From Combretum micranthum (taxonomy: Eukaryota; Streptophyta; Magnoliopsida; Myrtales; Combretaceae), in contig JAMXBD010000235.1 in the NCBI GenBank assembly GCA_024138025.1, forward strand, positions 1 to 64,000: a stretch of 64,000 nt of DNA, in the 5' to 3' direction. The first letter of the stretch is position 1, and each line of letters begins with the position of its first letter. This document shows, piece after piece, positions 1 to 11,339 of the stretch. A model generated the notes under the pieces. It was given only the letters and a program-made list of their open reading frames with translations. It was not told where the DNA came from and made no database searches. The position numbers were made by a program, and so were the translations under genes.

Positions 1-360
1 TTTTTTATTTTATTCTATTTTGTCAATTAACATATTATTTTTGCAAATATACGTTGATTTGTGGAATTGGAACCTTAGAAGAGTTAATTTTAAGATTAAT
101 TGTGACATATTTCCTAAATCACGACTCATATTTTTGAAATTATTCTTTTGGGATTAGAGCTGAAACTGATATTTATATTTATAGTGTATAGTAAATTTTG
201 ATTTTTTCAGATTATGGAATTGTAAATGTAGAATTTTCGTAAATAATATGTTAACACATGGTTTGAAATGAAGAGATCTAATATTTTTATATTGTTTGGT
301 GGTGTTCTATTCTTCTTATTTAATAGCTTGGCTTGGAATTTGTTTTAATAGTTGTGAAGT
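1..360. other. AT-rich upstream sequence, no gene seen
   Basis: No coding stretch, RNA gene or clear repeat is visible. It lies just upstream of the first methionine codon of the broken membrane-protein locus and may contain its promoter or an upstream intron. No specific element can be supported. Confidence 0.5.
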
Positions 361-632
361 ATGTCTCCAACAATCTCTGCTGCTTCAAAAGTTAATGCTT
401 CACCAAGGAAGAAGACATTGGCTAAGAGGAATGACCCTACTTGGATTTGGGGAATGATTTCCTTGAAACATTTGATATGAATTCAACACCTGAATGTGAA
501 CTAATTCAGACACAGGTTGAGGCTCCAAGTGTGAAGAATTCTTTGGGGACAGTTAATGAAGCAACTTCAGCTTCAAAAGGTTCAAAGAAGAAAGTGGCAT
601 TTGATACAAAGGTGGAAACCATTCCCTTAAAG

Positions 633-1340
633 GAATCCGAGTGTGTCGATGTGGATGGGGACGTGAAGGCTATTGCTAGTCCTAGTGCTAATTCCCCATG
701 TGCTGCTAGTACCCTTTGGGCACCACCGGATGCCGATCGATTGATGCGACCTTATGATCCTAAAACCAATTTTCTTGCACCTAGGCCTCAGTTTCTTTAT
801 TATAAGCCAAGACCGAGGATCAATAGCTCTCTTGATGTGGAAGAAGATGGAAATCCACTTGAGGTGGATGAGGAATCCGAGTGTGTCGATGTGGATGAGG
901 ATGTGAAGGCTATTGCTAGTCCTAGTGCTAAATCACCATGTGCTGCTAGTACCCTGGTGGCACCGCTGGATGCCGATCGATTGATGCGACCTTATGATCC
1001 TAAAACCAATTTTCTTGCAACTAGGCCTCAGTTTTCTTTATAAGCCAATACCTGGGATCAATAGTTACCTGGACGAGGAAGAAGATGGAAATCCACTTGA
1101 GGTGGCTGAGGAATCCGAGTGTGTCGATGTGGATGAGGATGTGAAGGTATTGCTAGTCCTAGTGCTAAATCACCATGTGCTGCTAGTACCCTTGTGGCAC
1201 CGCTGAATGCCAATCGATTGATGCGACCTTATGATCCTAAAACCAATTTTCTTGCACCTAGGCCTCAGTTTCTTTATTATAAGCCAATACCTGGGATCAA
1301 TAGTTACCTGGACGAGGAAGAAGATGGAAATCCACTTGAG
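633..1340 (+). repeat. Three tandem 240-bp coding repeats
   Basis: The sequence beginning GAATCCGAGTGTGTCGATGT recurs at 633, 873 and 1111. Unit one is exactly 240 bp (80 codons); unit two is 238 bp. Each unit encodes an acidic start, an alanine/serine stretch, then DRLMRPYDPKTNFLA and a tyrosine-proline segment. The second unit has a changed thymine run near 1030 and the third lacks a base near 1148, which explains the frame changes. The high identity between units points to recent tandem duplication inside a coding exon. Confidence 0.85.
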
Positions 1341-2618
1341 CAAAGCCTCAATCTTGATGGCTTTTCAGATACTGAATTTACTGATGAAACAGAGTCTGAC
1401 TTGTCACAGAAAGAATCATCTGATGATGCTCAGGAAAAATTGGCCCAAGATGTTGAAACTACTGAAGAAGTTCCTGCTTCTGGAGAAGTTCCATCAGTTG
1501 CTGAAACGGAGAAGGCAATGGTTGAGCCGAGAAACCCTACAAATCTGTGCTTCTTTACAAAAACAATGTGTTTTGCTTTGATTTTGCTGATGGCATTAGC
1601 TGGCCTATGGATGTCTGGATCAAATCTGCCCATGGAAACACTTCAGCAATCAATGGCCCAACAAGCTTCTCCAAGCTTTTTGAAGAATATGAGACACTTG
1701 AAGTTGTAAAGGAGAATTTGGAGGTCTAGCTCAGAATTTATGGCACTGGTATGATTGTTCTTATTCTTACATTTTGGAGCTGGTACACAAGTTGAGTGGC
1801 GGAATGGCATTTGGCCCTCTGCTTTACTATAACCTGACAGATACGCAAGAGGGTCTTTGGCCAGACAGCAGCATAGTGGAGGAGATTTCGTGGAAAACCA
1901 GTGTCATGATGGCTGATTACAAGCAAAAACTTGATGAGAAACCACTTCATGAGCTGGATGGTTGTGAAGCAGATTTTGAAGTTATGGGGGATGATGGTGC
2001 CGTAGATGGGTTTGTGGTGGACGGTCAGGAGGGACAAGTCAGGAAGTTCTGGATGAGGTGAATAACGCCGAAAATGAAGCGAAAATGTTCTGGATGAGGT
2101 GAATAACCTCGAAAATAAAGCTAAAGAAGGTGATGCAATAGCTGCGGAAGGTGAGATATCACTAGCTGCTGACCGTGAAGTATTATTACAGCAAATGCTA
2201 CCACATGAAGAAGTTGCCTCTGTTTCGGTGGAGACTGAAGTGCGCTCTACCATGGTGGAAACCCAAAAGTTGCTGAACCAGAATTATTTCCAGAGCAAGA
2301 GCCAGCACATGGAGTCGCTTCAATTCCAATGGAGATGGTAGGGCGCTTGACCAAGGTAGAAACTGTGGATGTAGCAGCAACACAGCCTGCAACTGAGTAT
2401 TCGGTTCCACTTATAGTTAGTGTTTTTTCTGTAATTGTTGCTGCTCTAGTTGCATCTGCTTTATTTTACATGAAGAAAGGAAGAAGTTTTCCGAAGTCGT
2501 CTCCAGCTGTGGTGGATCAATCCAGCTTGGCAAAGAAATTCAACATTAGTCCGCAGCATGAGAGGTGGTCTTCTTACCCTACTGAGATTGAGGTTATTGA
2601 AGAGTCATGCCCTTCTGA

Positions 2619-2795
2619 AAAGAGCAGCTTCGAGAACACCTTGTCACAGGGGAAAGGGATGAATGAGAAGAGCAGCTTCCAGAGCACCTTGTCAAGGGGG
2701 AAAGGGTTGGATGAAAAGAGGAACACCTTGTCACGGGGGAAAGGGTTGGATGAAAAGAGGAACACCTTGTCACGGGGAAAGGGTTGCATGACAAT
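2619..2795 (+). repeat. Short coding minisatellite (TLSRGKG repeats)
   Basis: Four successive blocks encode variants of EKSSFENTLSQGKG and then the shorter EKRNTLSRGKG form, so the unit shrinks from about 48-51 to 39 bp. The last two units are nearly identical. It lies in the same broken membrane-protein locus, after the second hydrophobic span, and adds a basic, serine-rich tail. Confidence 0.75.
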
Positions 2796-2914
2796 GAAGC
2801 TCATAGCTACGAGAGAAAGCAGACCAGGAAGACTAGAAGGGAATCAATGGCTTCTTCAGATCTTTCTTTGAGGTCAGCATCTCATGGAAGATCTACCACA
2901 TATGAGATGATCTA

Positions 2915-3877
2915 TAAGAGTGGGTACGGCTCGATTTGGTTCGGTTTTCTCTAAAACCAAACCAAATCATAGTTTACGGTTTGAATTTTTTTGTTCATTT
3001 TAAACCAAACCATTAACTAATTGTTTAGTTTGGATTAGAAATTTTCTAAATCATTGTATAATGGTTTGGTTTGATTTGGATTATGAATTAAAGAAAAATT
3101 CTACTAAAAATTTTCTATATTCTAGTTGTTTTACATTTGTGTAGATACTTAAATGTATATCATACTTTACAAAGTTCATATTATAAACCACGATAAAATA
3201 TTGTATGAATTTATCATACTTTTAATATATCATTCTCTATAAAATCAGTTATCCAATAATAAAATATATTTTCTAACCAATATATAATAATTCATAATTT
3301 CTAATTTTTACTAAAACCATCAAGTCAATCATCTACTAATACATTTAGGCAAAATAAAAAATCACCTATCAACAAAATTCATCAACGAATAAAATGATTT
3401 GCTGACAAAGTACATTAAACAATTAATACATAATAAGAGTTTATAACTAAATAAATAAATTTCATATTTAATAAAGTTAAAACCTATTAAAAAAACCAAT
3501 AGCTCATCATCAACAAAAATATATATATCATGCACCTAAAAAACAAATTTAAAAATGAATAAGTTAATTTTAATCAATATTCACCGAATAATAAATATCA
3601 AATGAAATCAAATGAAATCACATGAATATATATGACCTCTAATCAATCATCATGAAATAATATATAGATATAACTTACAAGTAAAATATTATTATATTTT
3701 TCTAAAATGGTTTGATTCGGTTTTACGGATTGGTTTGATTTACTTTCCAAACCAAACCATTAATTTACGGATTAATTCAGGTTGAAAAATTTTTAAGTCA
3801 AATTGTAAAAAAAAAAAAAAAAAACATATTTTTGGTTTGGTTTAATTCGCTTCGATTAGTTTTTTTATCTACCCCTA
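2915..3877. mobile_element. hAT-like non-autonomous element, family copy 1
   Basis: An AT-rich block is bounded by inverted ends: the left end reads TAAGAGTGGGTACGG and the right end, reverse complemented, reads TAGGGGTAGATAAAAAAAC. Both ends continue into runs of GGTTTGGTT and its complement. There is no transposase ORF. A clean target duplication is not visible; 5 of 8 flanking bases match with a one-base offset. It shares ends and interior wording with the blocks at 8509-9243 and 17955-18860, so this is a repeat family. It interrupts the coding tail of the broken membrane-protein locus. The hAT assignment rests on the TAGGG-type ends and is tentative. Confidence 0.55.
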
Positions 3878-4199
3878 ATTAATCTCTGCCAAACATGCAA
3901 GCATTATTTCTCATCATTTATTCATTCTAATGCTTTGTTAATAAACTGTATGTACAGATAAGCAAATGTTTGTAGTTCTAAAATCAAATCTATCACCACA
4001 ATAGCTGTGAATCTAAAATTTATCACTCTGGCGTGCCATGGCCAATGCCTTTCAGGCGTGCAATCATATGACAACAAATCAATTAGAGTCGGAAACTGAT
4101 GTTTGGTTTTTCATGTTGAAGCGAAATGGAGAAGAAGAGGTTGTTGTCACTCCAATCAGACGTTCGAGCAGATTGAGGAAACAAGTCATTTCTCCATGA

Positions 4200-6133
4200 C
4201 CGATGAAGGGACAAAATTTTGCTTGCTAGTCGTAGTTACTGGTGTGTGTGTTTGTGTGTGTTGTTGTTGCTGCACATGATGAACATATTCATTTGAATAT
4301 GAATATGGTTAGTAGTTGCTAACGTAGTTCACGGACAGTTTGTAATTGAACCTCATCGATTGATGTTTTTCATTGGCCAAGGCTGTCCCTAAAAGAGGAA
4401 TCATGATCTTATTTTCCTTAGAAAATATACAGCGAGGATGCAAGGTTTTTTCTCTCCTTTTTATTTTTATTGTATTGAACCAGTTGTATAGTTTTTATAA
4501 AATCGTACAGATACAACTAACTGGATATATATATATATATATATATATATGTATTACTGAATACTTTTAAGTGCAAGTTCAATCAGAAACCAGGAATTTA
4601 TCAATCCTTTATCATTCAAGTGGTTGTTTTGAAAAATTTGTTCTGAAGCATCTAAACAGCAAGCCAAGTAAATGCCATTGTCTTTTCATTTTGTACTCTG
4701 GAGACTCGTTTTCGTTTATGAAATTAGATCGGAAATCCCCTTTTAAAGTCACTCTCTTACTGCACACATCGACCGTATAATCGTAAATTCCTACGGTTCA
4801 ATAATTCACCCTTCTGAGATTGCCATCCTCGTATTACGCTTCTCAAATTTCATGAATTCATTACGAATGGAATTACTAGTAGATATTTCCTCGTAGGTAT
4901 TGTCTCTATTTATATGGAATTATAACTATAAAGTTGTAGAACAGAACATTACAAACCTTTCATCTTTCAAACAACTCGAGAGACACCCAGTCGAGATCCC
5001 ATGTTCGCTGCCACCATGATCAAATACCAATATATTTTAAACAAACGATAATCGTATAGTTTTTATGAAATTGTCCATTTACAAAAATTTCGTTGGTGTA
5101 ATTTTTCATAGTGCTTATTAAACACAACCAAAACATTCAAAAATCTATAACATCTTGTTATTGAATCGCCTGATCTTACACAAGTATCACCCTTTATTTG
5201 TATTCACATTTTCAATTAAATCCATCAATAACATTAGATTAATTAAAGGACATATTTAAATAAATTTATGTATTAGTACTCAATAATTTCTAGGATTAAT
5301 TAAAGGCTTAAAGTTTTAGGTCAACTCATACACTACTAATTGCCCATGGAGAGTACCGGTCAAATTGTAATCTCATAGTAGATGACTAGCTAAGTTGATT
5401 GGAAGGGGCAATTACAATCTTATTGGCTGTTGGCGAACCACTGGTAGGCTATTCTTAACTCAGTTTGGCTTAGCTTTGATTATCCTAATTTAGTAATTAA
5501 GGTTTGTATTATAATGATTATTATCCTAAAGTTTACTTGCTTTGTAAATTATTATTTTTTGAAAACTTGTTAATCCATTTTCTGTTTTAAGCTCTTATTA
5601 CACATTTATGTTCCTTAATCTCTAGTTTGATTATCTTGCTTCAGATGTTCTCAATTTATTTAAATCCATTATTTTATAAACTTATTAACCCATTTGTACA
5701 ATATCAGTCCTTATTCCATAGCTATCACTAGATATGGGCATGAAGTTTTGTTTTGGCTATAGGTTCCTCTTTATTCCATTTCAAACCATCCATCTTGAAT
5801 TATTTCCTTACACTAAAGCGACATAAATGTAAATTCTTTACTCAAATCTTAGCAACTTTGTCCCTCCTTTAATAGTGAATGGATTTCTCTTTTTTCTTTT
5901 TTGTTAGGGTGTTCTACAAGGGAGAGCTCATATGGTAGATGAAATACCCCTAAAATTCATTTAAAGTAAGAGTGAGTATATAATTTACCTCAACCCCTTT
6001 GCTTACTATATAAAGCTATCTAAAAGCATAAATATTCTTTTGTGGGTTTTTCAAAACAACTCATCATTTCTTATGAAATTTTAGGCATCTTAGAATCTTC
6101 TAAGACGATGAGAAATTTATTAACTCTATTTTT
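4200..6133. other. Non-coding stretch with microsatellites
   Basis: After the tail of the broken locus there is a TG-rich run near 4242-4262 and a (AT)13 microsatellite at 4525-4550. The rest is AT-rich with short, unconvincing ORFs. I see no gene, RNA or element boundary here. Confidence 0.5.
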
Positions 6134-6144
6134 TTATTGATATT

Positions 6145-7501
6145 GGAAAAAAAATTACACGAAAAGATATTAACATTTTGGGGTTAAATTCATTTAAAAC
6201 ATCAACATTTTTAGAGGTTAAAAAATATATAAATGTTTGAGTAAGGGAGTCAAATAAAACAATGTTTGAGTAAGAGAGTCAAATAAAGCAGTGTTAACTA
6301 ACATACACTTAATCCATCTATTTTACTCCACCAAATGCCGGCGAGCATAAATTAGCGTATATTTTAATTTTCTTCTCTTTCGGAACAATCCAACCCAACC
6401 CGTTTCATCTTAAAACACTAAAACAAATAAAATTAATAAACAGAGATGAGACTTGGGACTTCACAAGTGACCTTAAATTAGAGAAACCTACATTGATGCT
6501 TCGACAAGAGATCATCATCTTAGTTGGTTTTTGGTATTTGTGCACTGGGGGTTTTCGTTTTTTTTTTTTAATTTGAATTTTGGAGAAATGTGTAGGATAT
6601 TTGCGTATTTGAATTACAACATTAATAAGGAAAGGAGTTACATCCTCCAGGTTTTCTGCAATGGACTTCGTCGTCTTGAATAAAAGTTATGATTCCGTCG
6701 GTATTGTTATCAATCTTCTTCATCTTCTTCTTACCTTTGTCCACCTCCTCTTGTCTTCTGTCCAGAAGGCAACATTGAGTCTTAATAAATCCGATTACCA
6801 AGGTTGCTTTCTTCTCCTCTTTTCCTTTCTTTTTCTTTTTGTCAACATACCCTAAAAGGGCAAGAAGGACTTCACATGAGCTAAGGTCATAAGAGAGTAT
6901 GTCAGATTTTGCCATAGAGCACACTCAATTTCGTGTGTACATGATATTCTTTTCTATTGACATTATTTAAATTTAGAATTTTGTGCTAAAAACTTATATC
7001 TTTTTTTTATTTATTCAAGAATTGAATGAAATTGCAACTAATGGATCTACATTTGATGCTAAATTTCCTTTAGCAATTGGGAAATCAAAAGAGTTGTTTT
7101 TATCTAGTGATGCTAATGCTGCCATTGAACACACAAAGAAAGTGTTGGTAATTGAGAATGGCGAAATGGTTCATATCAAACATTTAGTGTTAAGGACTTC
7201 ACATGATGTTTCATCAATTGAGTTTCTCTCATTTATGGTCACTTATGAAGTCCTTCTTACTCTTGTTTTAGTTCTTTTAAGATGAAACAGGTCGGGTTGT
7301 TCCAAAAGAGAAGAAAAAAAAAAAGCTAATTTATGTTAGCTAGCATTCGATGGGGTAAAATAAATAGGTTTAATCGACATTAGTTAACAATGCCTTCTTT
7401 GACCCATCTATTCAAATGTTTGTCTTTTTTTAACCTCTAAAAATGTTGATGCCTTAAACGAACTTGACTCTAAATGCTAATGCCTTGCAATGTAATTTTC
7501 C
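6145..7501. mobile_element. Pack-MULE-like element with long inverted repeats
   Basis: The block is flanked by a perfect 11-bp direct repeat, TTATTGATATT, at 6134-6144 and 7502-7512. It starts GGAAAAAAAATTACAC and ends with GTAATTTTCC, so the two ends are inverted copies. The inverted arms extend for roughly 300-350 bp each (about 6145-6520 and 7181-7501) with diverged but clear pairing, for example CATCAACATTTTTAGAGGTT in both arms. A 9-11 bp target duplication, GG-type ends and long inverted repeats are typical of Mutator-like elements. There is no transposase, and the interior holds an exon-like piece of a host gene. A further copy of the arm wording (AAGAAGGACTTCAC) sits internally near 6868, suggesting nested or expanded arms. 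Confidence 0.8.
7020..7180 (+). pseudogene. Captured fragment of glucosamine-fructose-6-phosphate aminotransferase (GFAT)
   Basis: The translation reads ELNEIATNGSTFDAKF, then KELFLSSDANA and EHTKKVLVIENGEMVHIK. This matches the part of plant GFAT near the end of its glutaminase domain, where families carry the motif SSDANAVVEHTKKVL. An AG acceptor preceded by a T-rich tract (7018-7019) sits exactly where the similarity begins, so an exon with its intron edge seems to have been copied. At 7181 the similarity stops and the element's inverted arm begins. GFAT makes glucosamine-6-phosphate for UDP-GlcNAc. This piece of about 53 codons lacks the rest of the enzyme and cannot be catalytic. It stays open in frame, so a chimeric transcript is possible. 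Confidence 0.75.
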
Positions 7502-7512
7502 TTATTGATATT

Positions 7513-8508
7513 TTGCATCTTTTCTTGGACTGATGACAACTTTAAGATATTTGTAGATAGGAAATCACTAGCACCATATAGGATGATTGCAACATAGCAT
7601 ATGGTAAAAAGGTTATAAAGATCATGACTTTTCATGTAAGATTTGTTGTAGGATGAAATTTTGGGACAAAGTTTGTTACAGACAATTTGTGGCCTAAATC
7701 ATGTAGACAGAGAGTTATGGCAATTTGAACTTAAGGAAATGAGATATAAATCTTATTTAGTCATGATTATGTTCATTGGAGTTTTTATAAACATTAATGA
7801 AAATTTTGAATTTGGATTTTTCATGATATAAGATTTGACTATAAGATGGAATTCAAATATGGGAGGAGATTTGAGTAAAAGATTGAATCTAAAAAGTTTG
7901 ATGAATGGAAACCTACACAAAGAACAAGTGAGGATAGATGAAGTCTATAAAAAGGGATCATGATGGAAAAGATGGAATCTTGCCAAGGGAAAAAAAAAAA
8001 AAAAAACAAAGGTGGAGAGTTGACCCTGATTTTAGGACAATTAAGCATAATAACCTCTAACTAACTTGATAAATGACCTTTAGGACAGGTTAGCGTAATA
8101 ACCCCTAACTAACTTGATAGATGACCGTAAGACTGGAGAATGATCAAACTAGGTTGGTTGATTGCCTCTGGTTAACCACCGGTTTGATCTACGGTTGAAA
8201 TTTCAATTGGGATTCGCCTAAACATACCTTTGTTTTGACTCGGGATAGAAAATTTGCAAACTGTGGTTAAAGTTTAAGAAAACCTCTTTTTATGATGAGC
8301 TATTGATGTATAAATATGTCATATTTAAAATTTAAATTTCTAGGGCTTACATAAACACTAGATTAGTGATTGCTTTTATTTGTTGGTTGTACTTGAAACT
8401 TGATAGACATTAAAATCAATTGATCAGTTCATATTTTGCTTATCAATGTTATATTATGATTATTTGTGTTTGATTATGAAAAATTATTATGAACATGTTA
8501 GACAATTA
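7513..8508. other. Non-coding AT-rich stretch with a 48-bp tandem duplication
   Basis: The only structure I see is a 48-bp direct duplication at 8032-8079 and 8080-8127, each copy starting TTAGGACA and carrying CTAACTAACTTGAT. No gene is supported. Confidence 0.6.
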
Positions 8509-9243
8509 TAGGTAAATAGGTAAAAAAACCAACCGAACGAACCAAATCAAACCGAAAATATGGTTTTTTTTTTTTAACAATTTGGTTTAAAAATTTTCAA
8601 ATCCGAACCAATCCGTAAATTTATGATTTAATTTAAAAGATAAACCAAACCAATCTGAAAGACCGAACTAAACCATTTTGGAAAAATATAATATATTTTA
8701 CTTGTAAGTTATAATTATAGATTTTTTTATGATGATCGATTAAAGATGATACATATCCATATGATTTCCTTTGATATTTATTATTTGGTGAATATTGATT
8801 AAAATCAATTTATTCATTCTTAAATTTGTTTTAATAGGCTTATGATATATATATTTTTTTGTTGATGATGAATTATTGTTTTTTTAGTAGCTTTTAAATT
8901 TATAAAGTGTAAAATTTATTTATTTAGTTATAAATTCTTATTACGTATTAATTGTTAAATGTATTTTATCAACAGATCATTTATTCGTTGATGAATTTTG
9001 TCAATAGATGATTTTTTATTTTGGCTAAATTAATTATTAGATGATTGACTTAATGATTCTATTAAAAATTAAAAATTATGACTTGCTATGTATTAATTAG
9101 TTAATAATGGTTTAGAAAATTTTTAATCTGAACCAAACTGTTACTAAATGGTTTGATTTATGATGGAAAAAAAACAAATCGTAAATTATGATTTGATTGG
9201 ATATTTTGAAAAATCGAACCAAACTCATCTGTACCTATCCCTA
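8509..9243. mobile_element. hAT-like non-autonomous element, family copy 2
   Basis: The left end is TAGGTAAATAGGTAAAAAAAC and the right end, reverse complemented, is TAGGGATAGGTACAGATGAG. Both lead into AACCAAACC/GGTTTGGTT wording. Interior phrases such as GATATTTATTATTTGGTGAA are shared with copies 1 and 3. No ORF of note and no convincing 8-bp target duplication are present, so the copy is old. Confidence 0.5.
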
Positions 9244-10387
9244 AATATAGGCCAAGTTTTTTAGAAAGACCTCCGCAACCTGCATTCCCCCCCCCCCTCA
9301 AGTGGCATCTTGGGATATGCATTGTATGAACTGTTTTTCATAATTGGATCTTGGAACTCCTACACCACATTTTCAATATCGATAGTCTATGGTTTTGTTG
9401 TTGTGCAAAATCTACGCTTTTAAAGCTACATTGGTTGTGTAGTCGATTCACACTTATAAAGGTGCATACGTGGAATTCTAGTTTCCCGTTTGCAAGTCTT
9501 GAATATAGATGTTTCACTTTTTTCTCTTTTTGTTGTTTCTAATGGACTTTACCTATCTTTTTAGGATAGTGTATAATTTTGACTTCAAACTTTCAAAATT
9601 ATTCTACATGGTTGATTCAATGTGAGTTTTACAGTGATTAACTCCATGTATAACTAAATATCATTTTTGGATTGTATGGTCATTGTGTTAGTTCAATAAG
9701 TCATTCATTATTTATTGTTATGTGTCTGTATGCAATGATCGAACTAAACTTTTTGGTTCATCCTTTACTTTTTAGGTTATGATGATGATGTGGATCTATA
9801 TGGTTTTATGAGTTATGACTTATATGGTGGTAACTAGCACCGCAATAGCTTTGGTAAAGAGGATGATCATTTTGACTATTTAGGATATAGGATTATTTTT
9901 ATTTAAAATTTTCTCCTGAGATTAGACAGATTATGTTATTTGTTAATTTCATGGACCTTGTTGCCATTGATTAACTTTATCAACTCTACAGGATTGAGCA
10001 TGTTTGAGAATTTTGGAGATTTTTTGTGATTACAACGATTACTAGGTTTAGGAATCTTGTATACTCGTATTTTCATGCAAGTATATGACAAAGTGTGTGG
10101 CACCTTCGTCATACGGTATAACAATATATACAGTGTTAGGTGTTTTTATTGTTTTAAATTTTCAACTTTAAAGTCATGAGTCTTGGGATATGTTTGGTTT
10201 GTTGGTTTGGTATCAGTTTGGCAACTGTTTAATGTTTTTTTCAATTGGTCTATTTGTCAAAAATAGACATGAAAAATAATATTTTTACTCATAAACTAAT
10301 TGTATAAATAAAATAAAATACATATTAAATACAAACAAGATATAGATAAAAAAATAAACAAACCCTTAAATTCATTGTGGATATTGC
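9244..10387. other. Non-coding stretch
   Basis: It contains a C-run near 9287-9297 and a short acidic, tyrosine-rich reading frame near 9776-9840 (GYDDDVDLYGFMSYD) that I cannot place. No start, splice structure or family match supports a gene. Confidence 0.4.
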
Positions 10388-10392
10388 ATTCA

Positions 10393-10801
10393 TGTTACGA
10401 TCCCACATTAGTTCCACGAGAAATTGTGAAATGGTACCTAAATCTAGAGGGTTCTCTCACTGATAGGCTAGTCTTTTAGGTTGGGCTCTCTTTTTTGAAC
10501 TTAGTACCTAACATTTGGTACTCTCGTAAGAGACCAATGCTAATAGAAGGACGATCTAGGAAGACAACTTGAAAGGGCACTTTGCAAAGAGCTACCTAGG
10601 AAAGGACTATCTAGAAAAAGCCTAGAGTGCAGCCATTCAGAGTGGGCCACCGAAGGTGTTGGCTTCTCAAGGGTTGGGCAATGTTACGATCCCACATCAG
10701 TTCCACGAGAAATTATGGAATGATACTTAAGCCTAGAGGGTTCTCACCACTGATAGGATAGTTTTTGAGTTGAGTTCCATCTTTGGACTTGGTACCTAAC
10801 G
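10393..10801. mobile_element. TRIM (miniature LTR retrotransposon)
   Basis: Two direct repeats of about 120 bp (10393-10513 and 10682-10801) start TGTTACGATCCCACAT and end GTACCTAACA or GTACCTAACG. They flank a 168-bp non-coding interior. Directly after the left repeat is TTTGGTA, resembling the start of an initiator-Met tRNA primer site. Flanking 5-mers ATTCA (10388-10392) and GTTCA (10802-10806) match at 4 of 5 positions, as expected for an LTR-element target duplication. The total length of 409 bp and absence of coding sequence fit a TRIM. The two repeats have diverged noticeably, so the insertion is not recent. Confidence 0.75.
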
Positions 10802-10963
10802 GTTCATGTCTTACAACATAGTTATTTTAATCAATTTACATTTTATTTTTAACTGAGATATTGTGTTTGTCTTAAGCAAACTCCTTCGCAATTGTTTTTC
10901 ATTGGGCACCAATGAATGCCAAATCAACTCCAGCATATTTGTTTCAATGGAATAATCAATATT

Positions 10964-11329
10964 AGGTTAATTATACTAAAAGGTATCGATGTTTAGGCTA
11001 AGTTCATTTAAGGTATCAACTTTTCAAATGATTAAAAAGATGTATCAATATTTTGTAAAGTGGTCAAATGAGATATTAATATTTTGTAAAGTTCATTTAA
11101 AGTATCAATGTTTCATTAATTTTCAATTAAGTTTTAAGATTTTCATTAATGGTTAATTATTAATACCTTATTTGACTTACTTTGCAAAATGTTGATACTC
11201 TTTTTAATCACTTGAAATTGATACCTTATATTAATTTATTCTCAAATATTGATTCCTTTTTTGAACTAGTTGAAATCGATACCCTCAATGAACTTATCCC
11301 CAAATTAATACATTTCGCGTAATTCACCC
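10964..11329. mobile_element. MULE-type MITE with long inverted repeats
   Basis: A 366-bp block is almost entirely made of two inverted arms. The left begins AGGTTAATTATACTAAAAGG; the right, reverse complemented, begins GGGTGAATTACGCGAAATG. Both continue with wording like AAGTTCATTTAAGGTATCAA. Flanking 10-mers AATCAATATT and AATCAGTCTT match at 8 of 10 positions. The arm wording overlaps that of the Pack-MULE arms and the 24458-24735 block, suggesting one family. No coding capacity. Confidence 0.65.
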
Positions 11330-11339
11330 AATCAGTCTT

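Larger units (their letters stand above)
361..4199 (+). pseudogene. Broken gene for a repeat-containing membrane protein
   Basis: A series of coding blocks in shifting frames looks like one plant protein gene. The first block opens at 361 with MSPTISAASKVNASPRKK. It shifts frame near 440 to an acidic block (441-1043), which continues across 994-1206, 1194-1709, 1774-2061, 2099-2341 and 2329-2871. A hydrophobic span occurs near 1561-1620 (CFALILLMALAGLW) and another near 2401-2480 (VPLIVSVFSVIVAALVASAL), so the ancestor probably had two membrane segments. A basic tail ending RRSSRLRKQVISP and a stop is found at 4122-4199, beyond a 963-bp transposon-like insertion. This tail and the YEMI-type motif before the insertion resemble a family of uncharacterised plant membrane proteins I recognise only loosely. 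At least four frame changes make an intact product unlikely, though some indels could be assembly errors. No function is assigned. Confidence 0.5.

Noticed and set aside
6661..6855. Plus-strand 64-codon ORF inside the Pack-MULE
   Set aside because: It overlaps the minus-strand lysine-rich ORF and has only pyrimidine-run hydrophobic composition; no family motif.
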